NCBI GenBank assembly: GCA_964468375.1
Contig: CAYXUW010000065.1
Coordinates: 1-13,306 of the forward strand
Source of the DNA: CAYXUW01 sp964468375
Lineage (GTDB): Bacteria > Planctomycetota > Phycisphaerae > Sedimentisphaerales > Anaerobacaceae
Length of the DNA: 13,306 bases
Direction: 5' to 3'
The number at the start of each line of letters is the position of its first letter. The first letter of the stretch is position 1. This document shows positions 1 to 7,450 of the stretch, one piece after another. The notes beneath the pieces were generated by a model. That model was not told where the DNA came from. It saw nothing but the letters and a program-made list of their open reading frames with translations, and did not search any database. The position numbers were made by a program, and so were the translations under genes.

Positions 1-1543
1 CTTCGGCAATGACAACGCCGGCAGCGTGAACGGATGCATGACGGGTGAGGCCTTCGAGTTTCTTGCAGATGTCGATTACTTTTCTTGTCTGCTCGCTTTT
101 TTCGTAGGCCTCTTTTAGCTTTGGCTCGGTCTTTAATGCCCTGTCGAGAGTGATGCCGAGAGAGTCAGGCACAAGTTTGGCTAATGTGTCGGCCTCGCTA
201 AGCGGCACGCCGAGTACTCTGCAGATGTCGCGGATGACGGCGCGGGCTTTCATTGTCCCAAAAGTTATTATTTGTGCGACGTGGCCGTATTTCTGACGGA
301 CATAATCTATGATTTTCGCCCGGCTGACCTGACAAATATCGATGTCAATATCCGGCATTTCGTTTCGCTGCGGGTCCATAAACCGCTCGAAAAGCAGGTC
401 GTATCGAATCGGGTCAACATCGCATAAACTGAGGCAGTAACCGACGAGTGTGCCTACTCCGCTTCCTCTTGCGCCTACAGGTATATTGTTTTCGTGAGCG
501 TAATTGCAAAAGTCCCAGACGATAAGAAAATAGCTGGCAAAGCCCTTTGATTCGATTACTTCCAGCTCCCTGTCGAGCCGCTCTTTTATTTTATCCGTAA
601 TTTCGCCGTATATCTGCTCAGCCCGTTCGTAGCATAATTTAGTCAGAAATTCTTCGGGAGTTGTACCGTCCGGCGGCTTGAAACGAGGAGCATGTTTGGT
701 TTTTAAATCAAGCTCCACATTGCAGCGCTCAGCAATGGCCAATGTATTGTCGCAGGCCTCAGAGGACAGCTCGGCAAAGTTCGACCGCATTTGCTCGGCG
801 TTTTTTAAGAAAACATCTCTTGGATAAATCATCCTGCTGGGATCGTCGGCATTTTTGCCGGTGCTGATGCAGCACAAACAATTGTGCGCCTCCCAGTCGT
901 CTTCCTGCAAGAAATGCACGTCGTTGGTCGCAACCAGCCCCAGTCCCAGCTTGTTTGCGAGATTTACCAAAGCATCGCAGATTGCGGAGTCGTCGTTTTC
1001 GTGTTTTTGGATTTCGATGAAAAACCTGTCGGAGCCGAATATCTCCACATAGCTTTCAGCGGCTGCCACCGCCGCTTCTTCATCGCCTCTGGCCAAAAGA
1101 GTCGCGAGCTCGCCTTTAAGGCACGCCGATGTGGCTATTAGCCCATCGTTAAACTCAGCGAGGATTTCCTTGTCAATTCTCGGACGATAGTAAAATCCTT
1201 CTGTGAAGCCGATACTTGCCAGTTTTAGAAGATTTTTATAGCCGGTGTTGTTTTCGGCCAGGAGTATTAAGTGATATGCAGCGTCGGTAATGCTGCTTTT
1301 TGTTTTGTCGAGCCGGCTGCGGGGGGCGACGTATGCCTCGATTCCGATGATTGGCTTGATGTGAGAAGCGAGGGCCTTCGTGTAGAATTCGACGGCGCCG
1401 AACATATTGCCATGGTCGGTAACGGCTACGGAATCCATTTCCAGTTGCCTGCAGCGCTTGAGCAGCTCGTCGAGGGATATTGCGCCGTCGAGCAGCGAAT
1501 ATTGACTGTGTAAATGAAGGTGAGTAAATCCTTTATTTGACAT
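1..1543 (-). CDS. dnaE: DNA polymerase III subunit alpha, N-terminal part (3' end outside window)
   Basis: Catalytic subunit of the replicative DNA polymerase. My reverse-strand translation gives 514 uninterrupted codons from ATG at 1541-1543. The N-terminal PHP domain opens with THLHLHSQYSLLDGA (residues 7-21) and later has VTDHGNMFGAVEF. Its histidines are retained, unlike the degenerate E. coli PHP, so a metal-dependent PHP activity is possible (inference). The polymerase core begins with VGARGSGVGTLVGY near residue 355. The catalytic aspartate motif PDIDIDIC lies near residue 395, matching the PDFDVDFC motif known in C-family polymerases. The frame is still open at the left edge, at HASVHAAGVVIAE, a conserved DnaE stretch. 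The start is supported by AAGGAG 11 bases upstream and by the promoter at 1582-1609. The missing C-terminal half would carry the fingers, beta-clamp and tau-binding parts. Identification is firm; DnaE rather than PolC follows from the domain order. Confidence 0.97.
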   Translation of the reverse strand, partial: MSNKGFTHLHLHSQYSLLDGAISLDELLKRCRQLEMDSVAVTDHGNMFGAVEFYTKALASHIKPIIGIEAYVAPRSRLDKTKSSITDAAYHLILLAENNTGYKNLLKLASIGFTEGFYYRPRIDKEILAEFNDGLIATSACLKGELATLLARGDEEAAVAAAESYVEIFGSDRFFIEIQKHENDDSAICDALVNLANKLGLGLVATNDVHFLQEDDWEAHNCLCCISTGKNADDPSRMIYPRDVFLKNAEQMRSNFAELSSEACDNTLAIAERCNVELDLKTKHAPRFKPPDGTTPEEFLTKLCYERAEQIYGEITDKIKERLDRELEVIESKGFASYFLIVWDFCNYAHENNIPVGARGSGVGTLVGYCLSLCDVDPIRYDLLFERFMDPQRNEMPDIDIDICQVSRAKIIDYVRQKYGHVAQIITFGTMKARAVIRDICRVLGVPLSEADTLAKLVPDSLGITLDRALKTEPKLKEAYEKSEQTRKVIDICKKLEGLTRHASVHAAGVVIAE

Positions 1544-1581
1544 AAGTTAACCTGCTCCTTAACGCTGCAGACGGAGTCTAT

Positions 1582-1609
1582 ATCATAGCTTAAAACCTGA
1601 TTATGTCAA
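1582..1609 (-). promoter_or_regulatory. Sigma70-type promoter for dnaE
   Basis: Reading on the minus strand, a perfect -35 TTGACA (1604-1609) is separated by 16 bases from TATGAT (1582-1587). The predicted transcript would start near 1575 and give a leader of about 30 nt. This lies in the 130-base gap after pgsA, so dnaE probably has its own promoter in addition to any read-through from rimO-pgsA. Confidence 0.7.
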
Positions 1610-1673
1610 TGAGCGGCTTTTGCGTTTATTGGCAGAATCGTAAAAAAGATTGAAAATTTTTTCCGTAAGCTAT

Positions 1674-2294
1674 TTAACTTGCCGTTTTTTTCCAGGAGCT
1701 TCTTTGGGTGGCCCTTAAGCCGGAGATGACGGTAACTGTCAGCATAATTGCAAAAGTTATAGTGGTGAACCAATAGCCCCAGGTAGCCGTTTGGACGTGC
1801 GCTATCTTTATTATTACTGTCCCGATGGCGAAGGACTGCAGAAACATTTTGATTTTCCCGGAGGCCGTGGCGGCAAAATTTACGCCGCGGGCCTCGGCAA
1901 TATGGCGCAGTGCGGTAACGTAGACTTCTCTTAAAATGATAACGCCCGCCACCGACCAGTGAATTACAGTCATTGTAATCGGCGTGAAGTTAAAAAGTTT
2001 CGGTTCGCCGGTTATTGCAAAGCAAATAAAGGCGCCGCATACGAGAACTTTATCGACCAGCGGGTCCAACATTCGCCCGAACTTGCTGGCGATGCCTAAT
2101 TTCCTTGCGATGTGGCCGTCTATCACGTCGGTAAGGCCGGCTATGACGAAGATGATAAAAGCAATATCGAGAAAACCCGGAAAGGGAACTTCGCCGTCGG
2201 CATAGAACCGCGGCGAGGCCAGAATCATAAGCAGGAAAACGACGGTCAAAACGAGCCGTCCGAAGGTAAGAATGTTGGGAATCTGCTTAATCAT
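1674..2294 (-). CDS. pgsA: CDP-diacylglycerol--glycerol-3-phosphate 3-phosphatidyltransferase
   Basis: Makes phosphatidylglycerophosphate from CDP-diacylglycerol and glycerol-3-phosphate, the committed step to phosphatidylglycerol and cardiolipin, in the inner membrane. The 206-residue protein has the usual length. The CDP-alcohol phosphotransferase signature is complete: D56, D59-G60, A63-R64, G73, D77 and D81, which bind metal and substrate in the family. The N-terminal IPNILTFGRL is typical of PgsA, and several hydrophobic helices follow (about residues 10-27, 42-55, 84-95, 105-120, 150-195). It lies 38 bases after rimO on the same strand, a neighbour pair I recall from many bacteria, so the two are probably co-transcribed. 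I see no good ribosome binding site before the ATG; the start was chosen from the conserved N-terminus. Phosphatidylserine or cardiolipin-type relatives share the motif, but the N-terminus fits PgsA best. Confidence 0.93.
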   Translation of the reverse strand: MIKQIPNILTFGRLVLTVVFLLMILASPRFYADGEVPFPGFLDIAFIIFVIAGLTDVIDGHIARKLGIASKFGRMLDPLVDKVLVCGAFICFAITGEPKLFNFTPITMTVIHWSVAGVIILREVYVTALRHIAEARGVNFAATASGKIKMFLQSFAIGTVIIKIAHVQTATWGYWFTTITFAIMLTVTVISGLRATQRSSWKKTAS

Positions 2295-2332
2295 GCGGGA
2301 AAGTTTACCGTTTTACTCGGTATAATACAACG

Positions 2333-3694
2333 TTAAATTTCCTCGACGACCAAATCATAGCCCTTTGTATCGACGACCTTTGTATTAATGAATCGGCCGG
2401 GCTTTGCTGAGCGGCTTTTTATAACGCATAAGCTGTCGATGTCCGGGGCCTGGCCATAGAAGCGCCCCTCGCCGGAACCTTCGTCATCGACAGAATCAAC
2501 CAGGCAGGCGAGTTCGTCGCCGATTCGGCTTTTGTTCTTGTCGAAAGCGATTTCCTGCTGGGTCAGCATCAGTTCTTCAAGACGTTGCTTTTTTACCTCG
2601 TCCGGAACTTGGCTGGGCATCTCCGCGGCGGCTGTGCCCGATTCGGGATAATACCTAAAAGCGCCGAGAGCGTCGAATTCAGCCCATTTGACGAAGTCCA
2701 GCAGCTCGTCGAATTGCCGGTCGGTTTCGCCGGGAAAGCCGACAATCAAAGTTGTTCGCAATACGGCGTCGGGGATTTTTTTTCGCAGAGTTTCAATGAG
2801 AGAGAAGATTTGCTCTTTGGTGTCCGGCCGGTGCATATCCTTCAGGATTTTGCCGTTGATGTGCTGGATTGGAATATCGAGATAGTGGACGATTTTTTTG
2901 CTTTCTGCGACTGTTTCGATTAGCTGGCCTGTTATTGCCGCCGGGTATAAATACATCAGTCTAATCCACGCCAGGCTGGCTATTTCCTCGAGCTTTTTTG
3001 CCAGTTCGCTTAGGCCGTTTTTTATCTTCAGGTCCCGGCCGTAATTGGTGGTATCCTGCGCTATTACGTTCAGTTCGACCGCACCTGCGGAAACCAGTTC
3101 TTCGGCTTCGGCGATAATGAGTTCTTTGGGCTTACTTCTAAACGGTCCTCGTATAGCCGGTATCGTGCAGAAAGAGCAATTATGATTGCAGCCCTCACTT
3201 ATTCGCAGGTATGTCCAGTGCGGAGGAGTAATGAGTAATCTGGTTCTGTCGTCGCTGATTTTGCGCGGCGATTGATTCAGAAAAGAGTCGGGTTGTTCAG
3301 AGTGGATGGTTTTTTCTATTATCCTTGCTATTTCGTCCCGCTGGCCGAGGCCGACTACGGCATCGATGCCGTTTGCCTGGTTGAACAAATCCGTGCCTAA
3401 CCTTTGTGGGAGGCAGCCGGCAACAATTACTTTTTTCACAGTGCCTTTATTTTTGCAGTCTACAGCGTGGTTTATTGCTTCGAGCGCTTCGGCTTTAGCG
3501 GGCTCAATAAAGCCGCAGGTATTGATGACAACGACATCGGCCTGCCATACATTCGGCGTCTCCGGCTGTTCGGTTATCAGGAAACCTGCCTTGGCGATTT
3601 CGGCCAGCATCCTTTCGCTGTCGATTATATTTTTCGGACAGCCCAGAGCCACGAAGCCGACAGTTACGGGTTTTTGGCGTTTTTTCTTTGCCAT
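2333..3694 (-). CDS. rimO: Ribosomal protein S12 methylthiotransferase (radical SAM)
   Basis: Adds a methylthio group to the conserved aspartate of ribosomal protein S12 using two 4Fe-4S clusters and S-adenosylmethionine. With the ATG start the protein is 453 residues, close to the family's usual 430-450. The N-terminal domain has its three cluster cysteines in GCPKN (C19), NTCGF (C60) and AGCLPQR (C94). The radical SAM motif CNHNCSFC supplies C169, C173 and C176. A C-terminal TRAM domain runs from about residue 385 to the end. The frame stays open upstream to a TTG at 3776-3778, but homologues start just before xVGFVxLGCPKN, so I prefer ATG at 3692-3694; no clear ribosome binding site precedes either. 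The sister enzyme MiaB is the alternative. The GCPKN and CSFCTIPxIRGPFRS wording favours RimO, as does the adjoining pgsA. Confidence 0.94.
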   Translation of the reverse strand: MAKKKRQKPVTVGFVALGCPKNIIDSERMLAEIAKAGFLITEQPETPNVWQADVVVINTCGFIEPAKAEALEAINHAVDCKNKGTVKKVIVAGCLPQRLGTDLFNQANGIDAVVGLGQRDEIARIIEKTIHSEQPDSFLNQSPRKISDDRTRLLITPPHWTYLRISEGCNHNCSFCTIPAIRGPFRSKPKELIIAEAEELVSAGAVELNVIAQDTTNYGRDLKIKNGLSELAKKLEEIASLAWIRLMYLYPAAITGQLIETVAESKKIVHYLDIPIQHINGKILKDMHRPDTKEQIFSLIETLRKKIPDAVLRTTLIVGFPGETDRQFDELLDFVKWAEFDALGAFRYYPESGTAAAEMPSQVPDEVKKQRLEELMLTQQEIAFDKNKSRIGDELACLVDSVDDEGSGEGRFYGQAPDIDSLCVIKSRSAKPGRFINTKVVDTKGYDLVVEEI

Positions 3695-3807
3695 AACGGC
3701 ATATAAGTAGCAAAAAAACGCCTTTTGGTCTATTGTTTTAGCGCAGCAGGGCAAAAACGAAGGCGAAATAAGGTTCAAGAATTTTGAGCGTAAAACGCTT
3801 TATACCC

Positions 3808-3836
3808 TTTACAATTCAAAAAGGCGGCTATATACT
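3808..3836 (+). promoter_or_regulatory. Sigma70-type promoter for the 3880-4308 gene
   Basis: TTTACA (3808-3813), a 17-base spacer, then TATACT (3831-3836). Both boxes match the consensus at five of six positions. The predicted start of transcription near 3843 lies downstream of the alternative TTG start at 3784 and upstream of ATG 3880, which supports the shorter protein. Confidence 0.75.
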
Positions 3837-3879
3837 GTGCTCACGACAGCATTCGTTACTTTTAGTTGAGGGACTGAAT

Positions 3880-4308
3880 ATGGACGATGATTTCGATATC
3901 AGCAAAATTCCTTCCAATAGCGACCTCGATAAGTCAAATCCAGTCGGTGGTGGTAAATCCGGCAAAAATGATGCAAGTGTTTCGCATTCACCGCTAAATT
4001 TGGGTGGCGGAAGCAACAATACCCCCGTCCCCGCTGCGAAACCGAAGCCGAAGATTCAGATGCCGGCCAAGTCGAAATTAGGTGTAGTGAGAGATTCGGG
4101 AGAGGAAATAGTTTCCGCCGAACGGATTACAGGCGTTAGGACGTTCTTTACGAAACTGCACGCCGGCGCTATCGATTTTCTCGGTGAGCAAATCGCTAAC
4201 TGGCTTAAGAATAATCCGGGAATCAGTATAAAACGGACTAACGTGGTTACAGGTGAGATTCAGGGGAAAAAGACCGAGCCGAATATCATAATTACGGTTT
4301 GGTATTGA
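3880..4308 (+). CDS. Hypothetical protein with disordered N-terminus and conserved-looking C-terminal domain
   Basis: A 142-residue protein of unknown function. The N-terminal half (about 1-75) is low complexity, rich in Gly, Ser, Asn, Asp, Pro and Lys, and likely disordered. The C-terminal half (about 80-142) looks like one small folded alpha/beta unit: FFTKLHAGAIDFLGEQIANW is an amphipathic helix, followed by strands around ISIKRTNVVTGEIQG and NIIITVWY. No signal peptide, membrane segment or recognisable catalytic motif is visible. The start at ATG 3880 follows GAGG with 8-base spacing; an in-frame TTG at 3784 lies upstream of the promoter and was rejected. It is divergent from rimO and convergent with trxA (26-base gap). 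The compact C-terminal domain ending in a hydrophobic strand suggests a binding or adaptor role, but that is only a guess. Confidence 0.8.
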   Translation: MDDDFDISKIPSNSDLDKSNPVGGGKSGKNDASVSHSPLNLGGGSNNTPVPAAKPKPKIQMPAKSKLGVVRDSGEEIVSAERITGVRTFFTKLHAGAIDFLGEQIANWLKNNPGISIKRTNVVTGEIQGKKTEPNIIITVWY

Positions 4309-4334
4309 GGCTCGCTTAGCAGCAGCCTATTTTA

Positions 4335-4661
4335 TCAGAGCAGTTCGTCTATCGCAGCGATGATGTCTTCTTTGGTGGTCAGGCCGACCCACTTTTTTTG
4401 AATTTGACCGTCCTTGAATAAAATAGTAGTTGGTATCGCCTGTATGCCGAATTCTACAGCGCTGTCACGGGCGTCATCGGTATTGAGCTTACAGATTTTG
4501 ACCCTATCCGCATATTCCTCCGCTATTTCTTCGACGAGAGGCCCCATTATCTTGCAGGGTCCGCACCAGGGCGCCCAAAAATCAACCAGTACCGGCACGT
4601 CGGAGTTGTGAACAACATCATCAAAATCGGCGTCCGTTAGCTCAGTTACATTACCAACCAT
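4335..4661 (-). CDS. trxA: Thioredoxin
   Basis: Cytoplasmic dithiol-disulfide oxidoreductase that reduces protein disulfides with electrons from thioredoxin reductase. The 108-residue protein is full length. The active site WCGPC lies at residues 32-36 (redox C33 and C36) in the context VDFWAPWCGPCK. The cis-proline is P77 in AIPTTILF, and the buried Asp equivalent is in VLVDFWA. The start ATG 4659-4661 is preceded by AAAGGA at 6-base spacing. The gene has its own promoter between it and scpA, so it need not be expressed with trpS-scpA. It converges on the 3880-4308 gene with only 26 bases between stop codons. Thioredoxin-fold relatives exist, but the length and motifs fit classical TrxA. Confidence 0.96.
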   Translation of the reverse strand: MVGNVTELTDADFDDVVHNSDVPVLVDFWAPWCGPCKIMGPLVEEIAEEYADRVKICKLNTDDARDSAVEFGIQAIPTTILFKDGQIQKKWVGLTTKEDIIAAIDELL

Positions 4662-4739
4662 TACTTTTCCTTTGTAAGATTATTACTCGGCGGAAACTCG
4701 TGAAATCAACATGCTGAATTCCGCAGGCGAACAGAGGTT

Positions 4740-4769
4740 ATTTTAGCAGTAAAGGCTCAAATGTGTCAA
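4740..4769 (-). promoter_or_regulatory. Sigma70-type promoter for trxA
   Basis: On the minus strand: perfect -35 TTGACA (4764-4769), 18-base spacer, TAAAAT (4740-4745). The -35 box is just downstream of the scpA stop. The predicted leader is about 70 nt, ending in the trxA ribosome binding site. Confidence 0.72.
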
Positions 4770-4783
4770 ATATTATTTTGCGT

Positions 4784-5704
4784 TTACTGTTTCTGGTTTT
4801 CGGCGGATTCTATTTTTTCATAATCTGTTGCTGAGGCCTTTTTTGGGCTTTCGGACGGCAATTCAGCGATTTGAACGGACGGTTCCTGCTGTTTTGGCGA
4901 TTGGCCGGGCTGTTCGTTATTTGTTTCAGCGAAGGCGGCAATGGCTTTTTGCACGGCCTGCTCGGCGTTTTCGTCGGTCAGCGACCGCAAATATATGGAG
5001 GCCGAGCTCTCCTGCTGCTCGGCCGAAACCAGTTTTTCCCGAATGAGCTCCAGAAGCGCCAGAAACCTTCCTACCATTTCTATGCGGTTGGTTGCGGATT
5101 CGAAAATTTGCTCGAAAGTCGTCAGCTCCTGCGTTTGCAGGCGATGCAGAATTTCTATCTGATATAAATCAATGGGTGTGTCGTCCTTAATATGACTTAC
5201 GTCGAAACGGGCGCCGCCGGTGGCCTCCATAATTGAGCCGAACGCATCAAGCAGGTCCCAGACGCTGACCTGTTCGAGGTCAACCTCCGGCTCGGCGTTG
5301 GGCTTTAACTGCTCGATAATAGTCCCCGGACGGGGGAAGCGCTTCTTTGTCTCTTCCGCTGCGGAACTGAGCAGGTTGGCGGCGTCTTTGAACTTTTTGT
5401 ACTCGAGAAGCTGGCGGATAAGCTCGGTTCGCGGGTCGGATAAATCGTCGGTTTCCGGCTGCTCGATGTCCGCCTTCGGCAGCAGCATCGCAGATTTTAT
5501 GTGCATTAAAGTCGAGGCCATTACCAAAAAATCGCCCGCTATGTCGATGTCGAGACTTTTGAGCATCTCGATATAGTGAATATACTGGTCGGTTATTTTC
5601 GCGATGGGGATGTCATAAATATCGACCTCTTCCTTGCGGACCAGATACAGAAGCAAATCCATCGGCCCTGCGAATATGTCGAGATTTACGCGGTAATCGG
5701 CCAT
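4784..5704 (-). CDS. scpA: Segregation and condensation protein A (kleisin), with long C-terminal tail
   Basis: ScpA is the kleisin that bridges the two SMC heads, with ScpB as partner, to compact and segregate chromosomes. The 306-residue protein opens with YRVNLDIFAGPMDLLLYLVRK, the family's hallmark N-terminus. DIYDIPIAKITDQYI and a helix through FLVMASTLMHIKSAMLLP follow, ending in the usual acidic stretch near residue 80. A winged-helix region around TFEQIFESATNRIEMVGRFL is the expected SMC head-binding part. The final 70 or so residues are rich in Gln, Glu, Ser, Ala and Pro and look disordered, making it longer than the usual 240-270. The start ATG 5702-5704 lies two bases after the trpS stop, so translation is probably coupled. 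No scpB follows in this window. The frame stays open upstream through trpS, but that part is antisense-like noise. Confidence 0.92.
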   Translation of the reverse strand: MADYRVNLDIFAGPMDLLLYLVRKEEVDIYDIPIAKITDQYIHYIEMLKSLDIDIAGDFLVMASTLMHIKSAMLLPKADIEQPETDDLSDPRTELIRQLLEYKKFKDAANLLSSAAEETKKRFPRPGTIIEQLKPNAEPEVDLEQVSVWDLLDAFGSIMEATGGARFDVSHIKDDTPIDLYQIEILHRLQTQELTTFEQIFESATNRIEMVGRFLALLELIREKLVSAEQQESSASIYLRSLTDENAEQAVQKAIAAFAETNNEQPGQSPKQQEPSVQIAELPSESPKKASATDYEKIESAENQKQ

Positions 5705-5706
5705 AA

Positions 5707-6672
5707 TCACTTTCCCAGTCCGACGGCTTTTCGCGCCTGTTCGAGGGTTTCGGATGCTACTGCTTTGGCCCGTTCGGCGCCGTCGGCGAGGACCTCTTCG
5801 ACGTAGTCGAGATTGTTCTCGAGTTTGGCTCTTTTCTGCCGATAGGGCGCAAAATAATCGATAATCAGTTCCGCCAGCCGTTTTTTGACTTCGCCGTAGC
5901 CCATCCCGCCGCTGCGGTATCTGTTTTCCCACTCGGAAAGCTCGTCGTCGGAGGCGACTAATTTCAGAAGCGCAAAGACATTGCATTTTTCGGGGTCTTT
6001 GGGCTCTGCGACCGGTGTCGAGTCGGTAACGATGCTCATAATCCTTTTCTTGACGGTCTTTTCCGGCTCGAATATCCCGATGGCGTTGTTGTAACTTTTG
6101 CTCATTTTCCGCCCGTCTGTGCCGGGAACGACGGCGACCGATTCGATGATGTATTCCTTCGGAATGGTGAAGATTTCGCCGTATGTGTTGTTGAATCGGC
6201 CGGCGATATCGCGCGTAACCTCGATGTGCTGTTTCTGGTCGGCTCCTACGGGCACTAAATCGCTTTTGAAGCTCAGGATGTCGGCCGCCTGCAGGACGGG
6301 GTATGCGAACAGGCCGTGATTGGGGCTGAGCCCTTGGGCGATTTTGTCCTTGTAGCTGGTGCATCGCTGCAGAAGCCCCATCGGGGTTACGCAGGAAAGA
6401 AGCCAGGCAAGCTCGATGACCTCTGGAACGTCGGACTGGCGCCAGAAAACGGTTTTTTTTGTGTCGAGGCCGAGGGCGAGATAATCCATTGTTGCGCTGA
6501 CGGTGTATTGTCTTAGCTGTTTCGGCTCCGGCGAGCTTGTGAGGGCGTGATAGTCGCAGATGAAGTAAAAACAATCGTGCTCAGCCTGCAGGGCGAGGTG
6601 CTGGCGCATTGCGCCGAAGAAGTTGCCGATGTGGAGAAGGCCGCTCGGCTGTATGCCTGAAAGAACTCTCAA
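5707..6672 (-). CDS. trpS: Tryptophanyl-tRNA synthetase
   Basis: Charges tRNA-Trp with tryptophan in the cytoplasm; class I aminoacyl-tRNA synthetase. The 321 residues are near the family's usual 325-340. The ATP-binding HIGH-type motif is HIGN (14-17) within SGIQPSGLLHIGNFFGA. The second signature KMSKS lies at 189-193 in GRKMSKSYNN. The tryptophan-pocket regions ICDYHALT and GADQKQHIEVTRDIA are also present. The start is TTG at 6670-6672: AGGAG precedes it by 7 bases, the conserved N-terminus begins just there, and no ATG is available. It is the first gene of the trpS-scpA pair. Identification is firm. Confidence 0.96.
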   Translation of the reverse strand: MRVLSGIQPSGLLHIGNFFGAMRQHLALQAEHDCFYFICDYHALTSSPEPKQLRQYTVSATMDYLALGLDTKKTVFWRQSDVPEVIELAWLLSCVTPMGLLQRCTSYKDKIAQGLSPNHGLFAYPVLQAADILSFKSDLVPVGADQKQHIEVTRDIAGRFNNTYGEIFTIPKEYIIESVAVVPGTDGRKMSKSYNNAIGIFEPEKTVKKRIMSIVTDSTPVAEPKDPEKCNVFALLKLVASDDELSEWENRYRSGGMGYGEVKKRLAELIIDYFAPYRQKRAKLENNLDYVEEVLADGAERAKAVASETLEQARKAVGLGK

Positions 6673-6711
6673 ATTTGAACTCCTGAACGTAAAAGTAAGG
6701 AATATCGTGTG

Positions 6712-6740
6712 AAAATAATGCTTCAGCCGGTCTTTGTCAA
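6712..6740 (-). promoter_or_regulatory. Sigma70-type promoter for trpS-scpA
   Basis: On the minus strand: perfect TTGACA (6735-6740), 17-base spacer, TATTTT (6712-6717). The predicted leader is about 33 nt, containing the AGGAG that serves the TTG start. No attenuator or T-box-like leader fits in so short a space. Confidence 0.68.
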
Positions 6741-7015
6741 GATTTTTACGCCGGGCGGGCGGGGCTTCGGCGCTGGGGCGAGAGGGGGGATTTTCAATCA
6801 GATGCGCAGGGGGTTAAAAACGAAAATTCATTTTTCTCAAGATTTTTTTACTTCTTCTGCTGTAATTAGTTACAAGTTTTCATCTTTCGGGAAATACCTG
6901 ATTTTTCGCATCAAGCGCGCAGGTTCGTCCAATTATGAAAGGAGTAAATATTTGAGACAGGTGATTTTGTAAAACAGCGGGAAAGGGGGCAACGGCGCGG
7001 GAATATTAACAAGTG
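6741..7015. other. Gene-free spacer upstream of trpS
   Basis: No supportable gene. The first part is G-rich on the plus strand (6748-6816), then it becomes AT-rich. A strong AAAGGAG (6938-6944) is present, but every start near it closes within six codons: ATG 6935 ends in TGA, and TTG 6952 ends in TAA at 6970-6972. It may be the remains of a gene start, but nothing recognisable survives. Confidence 0.5.
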
Positions 7016-7123
7016 TTCAAAAGTTTACAAAAACTATATAGAAACGTTCAAAAAATATACTGAAATATCCAAAAACATACCTGAAACATTCAAAAACTAT
7101 ACCCAAACGTTCGAAAATTTCGG
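7016..7123. repeat. A-tract tandem repeat, 21-bp period
   Basis: Four contiguous degenerate 21-bp units (7026-7046, 7047-7067, 7068-7088, 7089-7109) with partial units on both sides. Each has an A4-A6 run at the same place, with consensus close to TTCAAAAACTATACYGAAAC. A 21-bp period equals two helical turns, so the A-tracts are in phase and the DNA should be intrinsically bent. One frame (6948-7166) is open across all units and reads as a seven-residue repeat resembling FKNYTET, but it has no ATG, GTG or TTG start. Confidence 0.8.
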
Positions 7124-7198
7124 AGGGTTCCGCTCAATCGCCACGGGGGCTTTACGGGTTTGTTAAGATGGGTAATATACAACATTATCGGACGTTAC

Positions 7199-7345
7199 CA
7201 GTTGGTGGTGGGGAGTCTTTTTTTTAAGGGGGTATGGTTAGGGAGTGAGGAGAGGTGGAGAGGGGTTGGGTAGAGGATTGGGGGCAAGGTAGTTGGTATG
7301 AGGGAGAGTGGGAGTTTGGGTGTTGGTGGGGACATGGAGAGGAAA
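7199..7345 (+). other. G-rich strand with canonical G-quadruplex pattern
   Basis: About 150 bases almost free of C on the plus strand. Positions 7302-7331 fit the G3+N1-7 rule: G-tracts 7302-7304, 7310-7312, 7318-7320 and 7328-7331 with loops of 5, 5 and 7. Further tracts lie at 7228-7232, 7241-7243, 7262-7265, 7268-7270 and 7280-7284. Frames open here are compositional artefacts, and I see no gene. Confidence 0.72.
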
Positions 7346-7352
7346 ACATTTA

Positions 7353-7379
7353 TTGCTTGTGCAGCCGGATGCCCGCGAG
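7353..7379 (+). repeat. 27-bp direct repeat, copy A
   Basis: Matches 8073-8099 at 26 of 27 positions, with core GCCGGATGCCCGCGAG. The two copies lie on either side of the DUF488 gene, 720 bases apart and in the same orientation. The similarity stops abruptly after the shared segment. Confidence 0.85.
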
Positions 7380-7395
7380 GTTGGGATATGCTTTC

Positions 7396-7417
7396 ACCGT
7401 AATCAGGACGGTTTTTG
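7396..7417 (+). terminator. Weak terminator-like hairpin
   Basis: ACCGT (7396-7400) pairs with ACGGT (7408-7412) around a 7-base loop, and a short T-run follows. The stem is only 5 bp and no plus-strand gene precedes it, so the call is tentative. Confidence 0.2.
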
Positions 7418-7450
7418 TTTCCAACTTATATGCCCCCCCTTTGAGAAAAA

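Noticed and set aside
3695..3778. Longer rimO from the TTG at 3776-3778
   Set aside because: The added 28 residues are unlike RimO N-termini and there is no ribosome site before the TTG.
4307..4340. Shared terminator between the 3880 gene and trxA
   Set aside because: Only a 5-bp AGGCT/AGCCT stem with a long loop and no proper T-run.
5705..6574. Upstream extension of the scpA frame across trpS (596 codons in all)
   Set aside because: The extra part is Arg-rich, out-of-frame reading of trpS. ScpA's conserved N-terminus begins at 5704, right after the trpS stop.
6709..6972. 87-codon plus frame upstream of trpS
   Set aside because: It overlaps the trpS promoter, has no ribosome site, and its composition changes abruptly midway.
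7016..7123. CRISPR array
   Set aside because: The units are contiguous and degenerate, with no unique spacers and no cas genes nearby.
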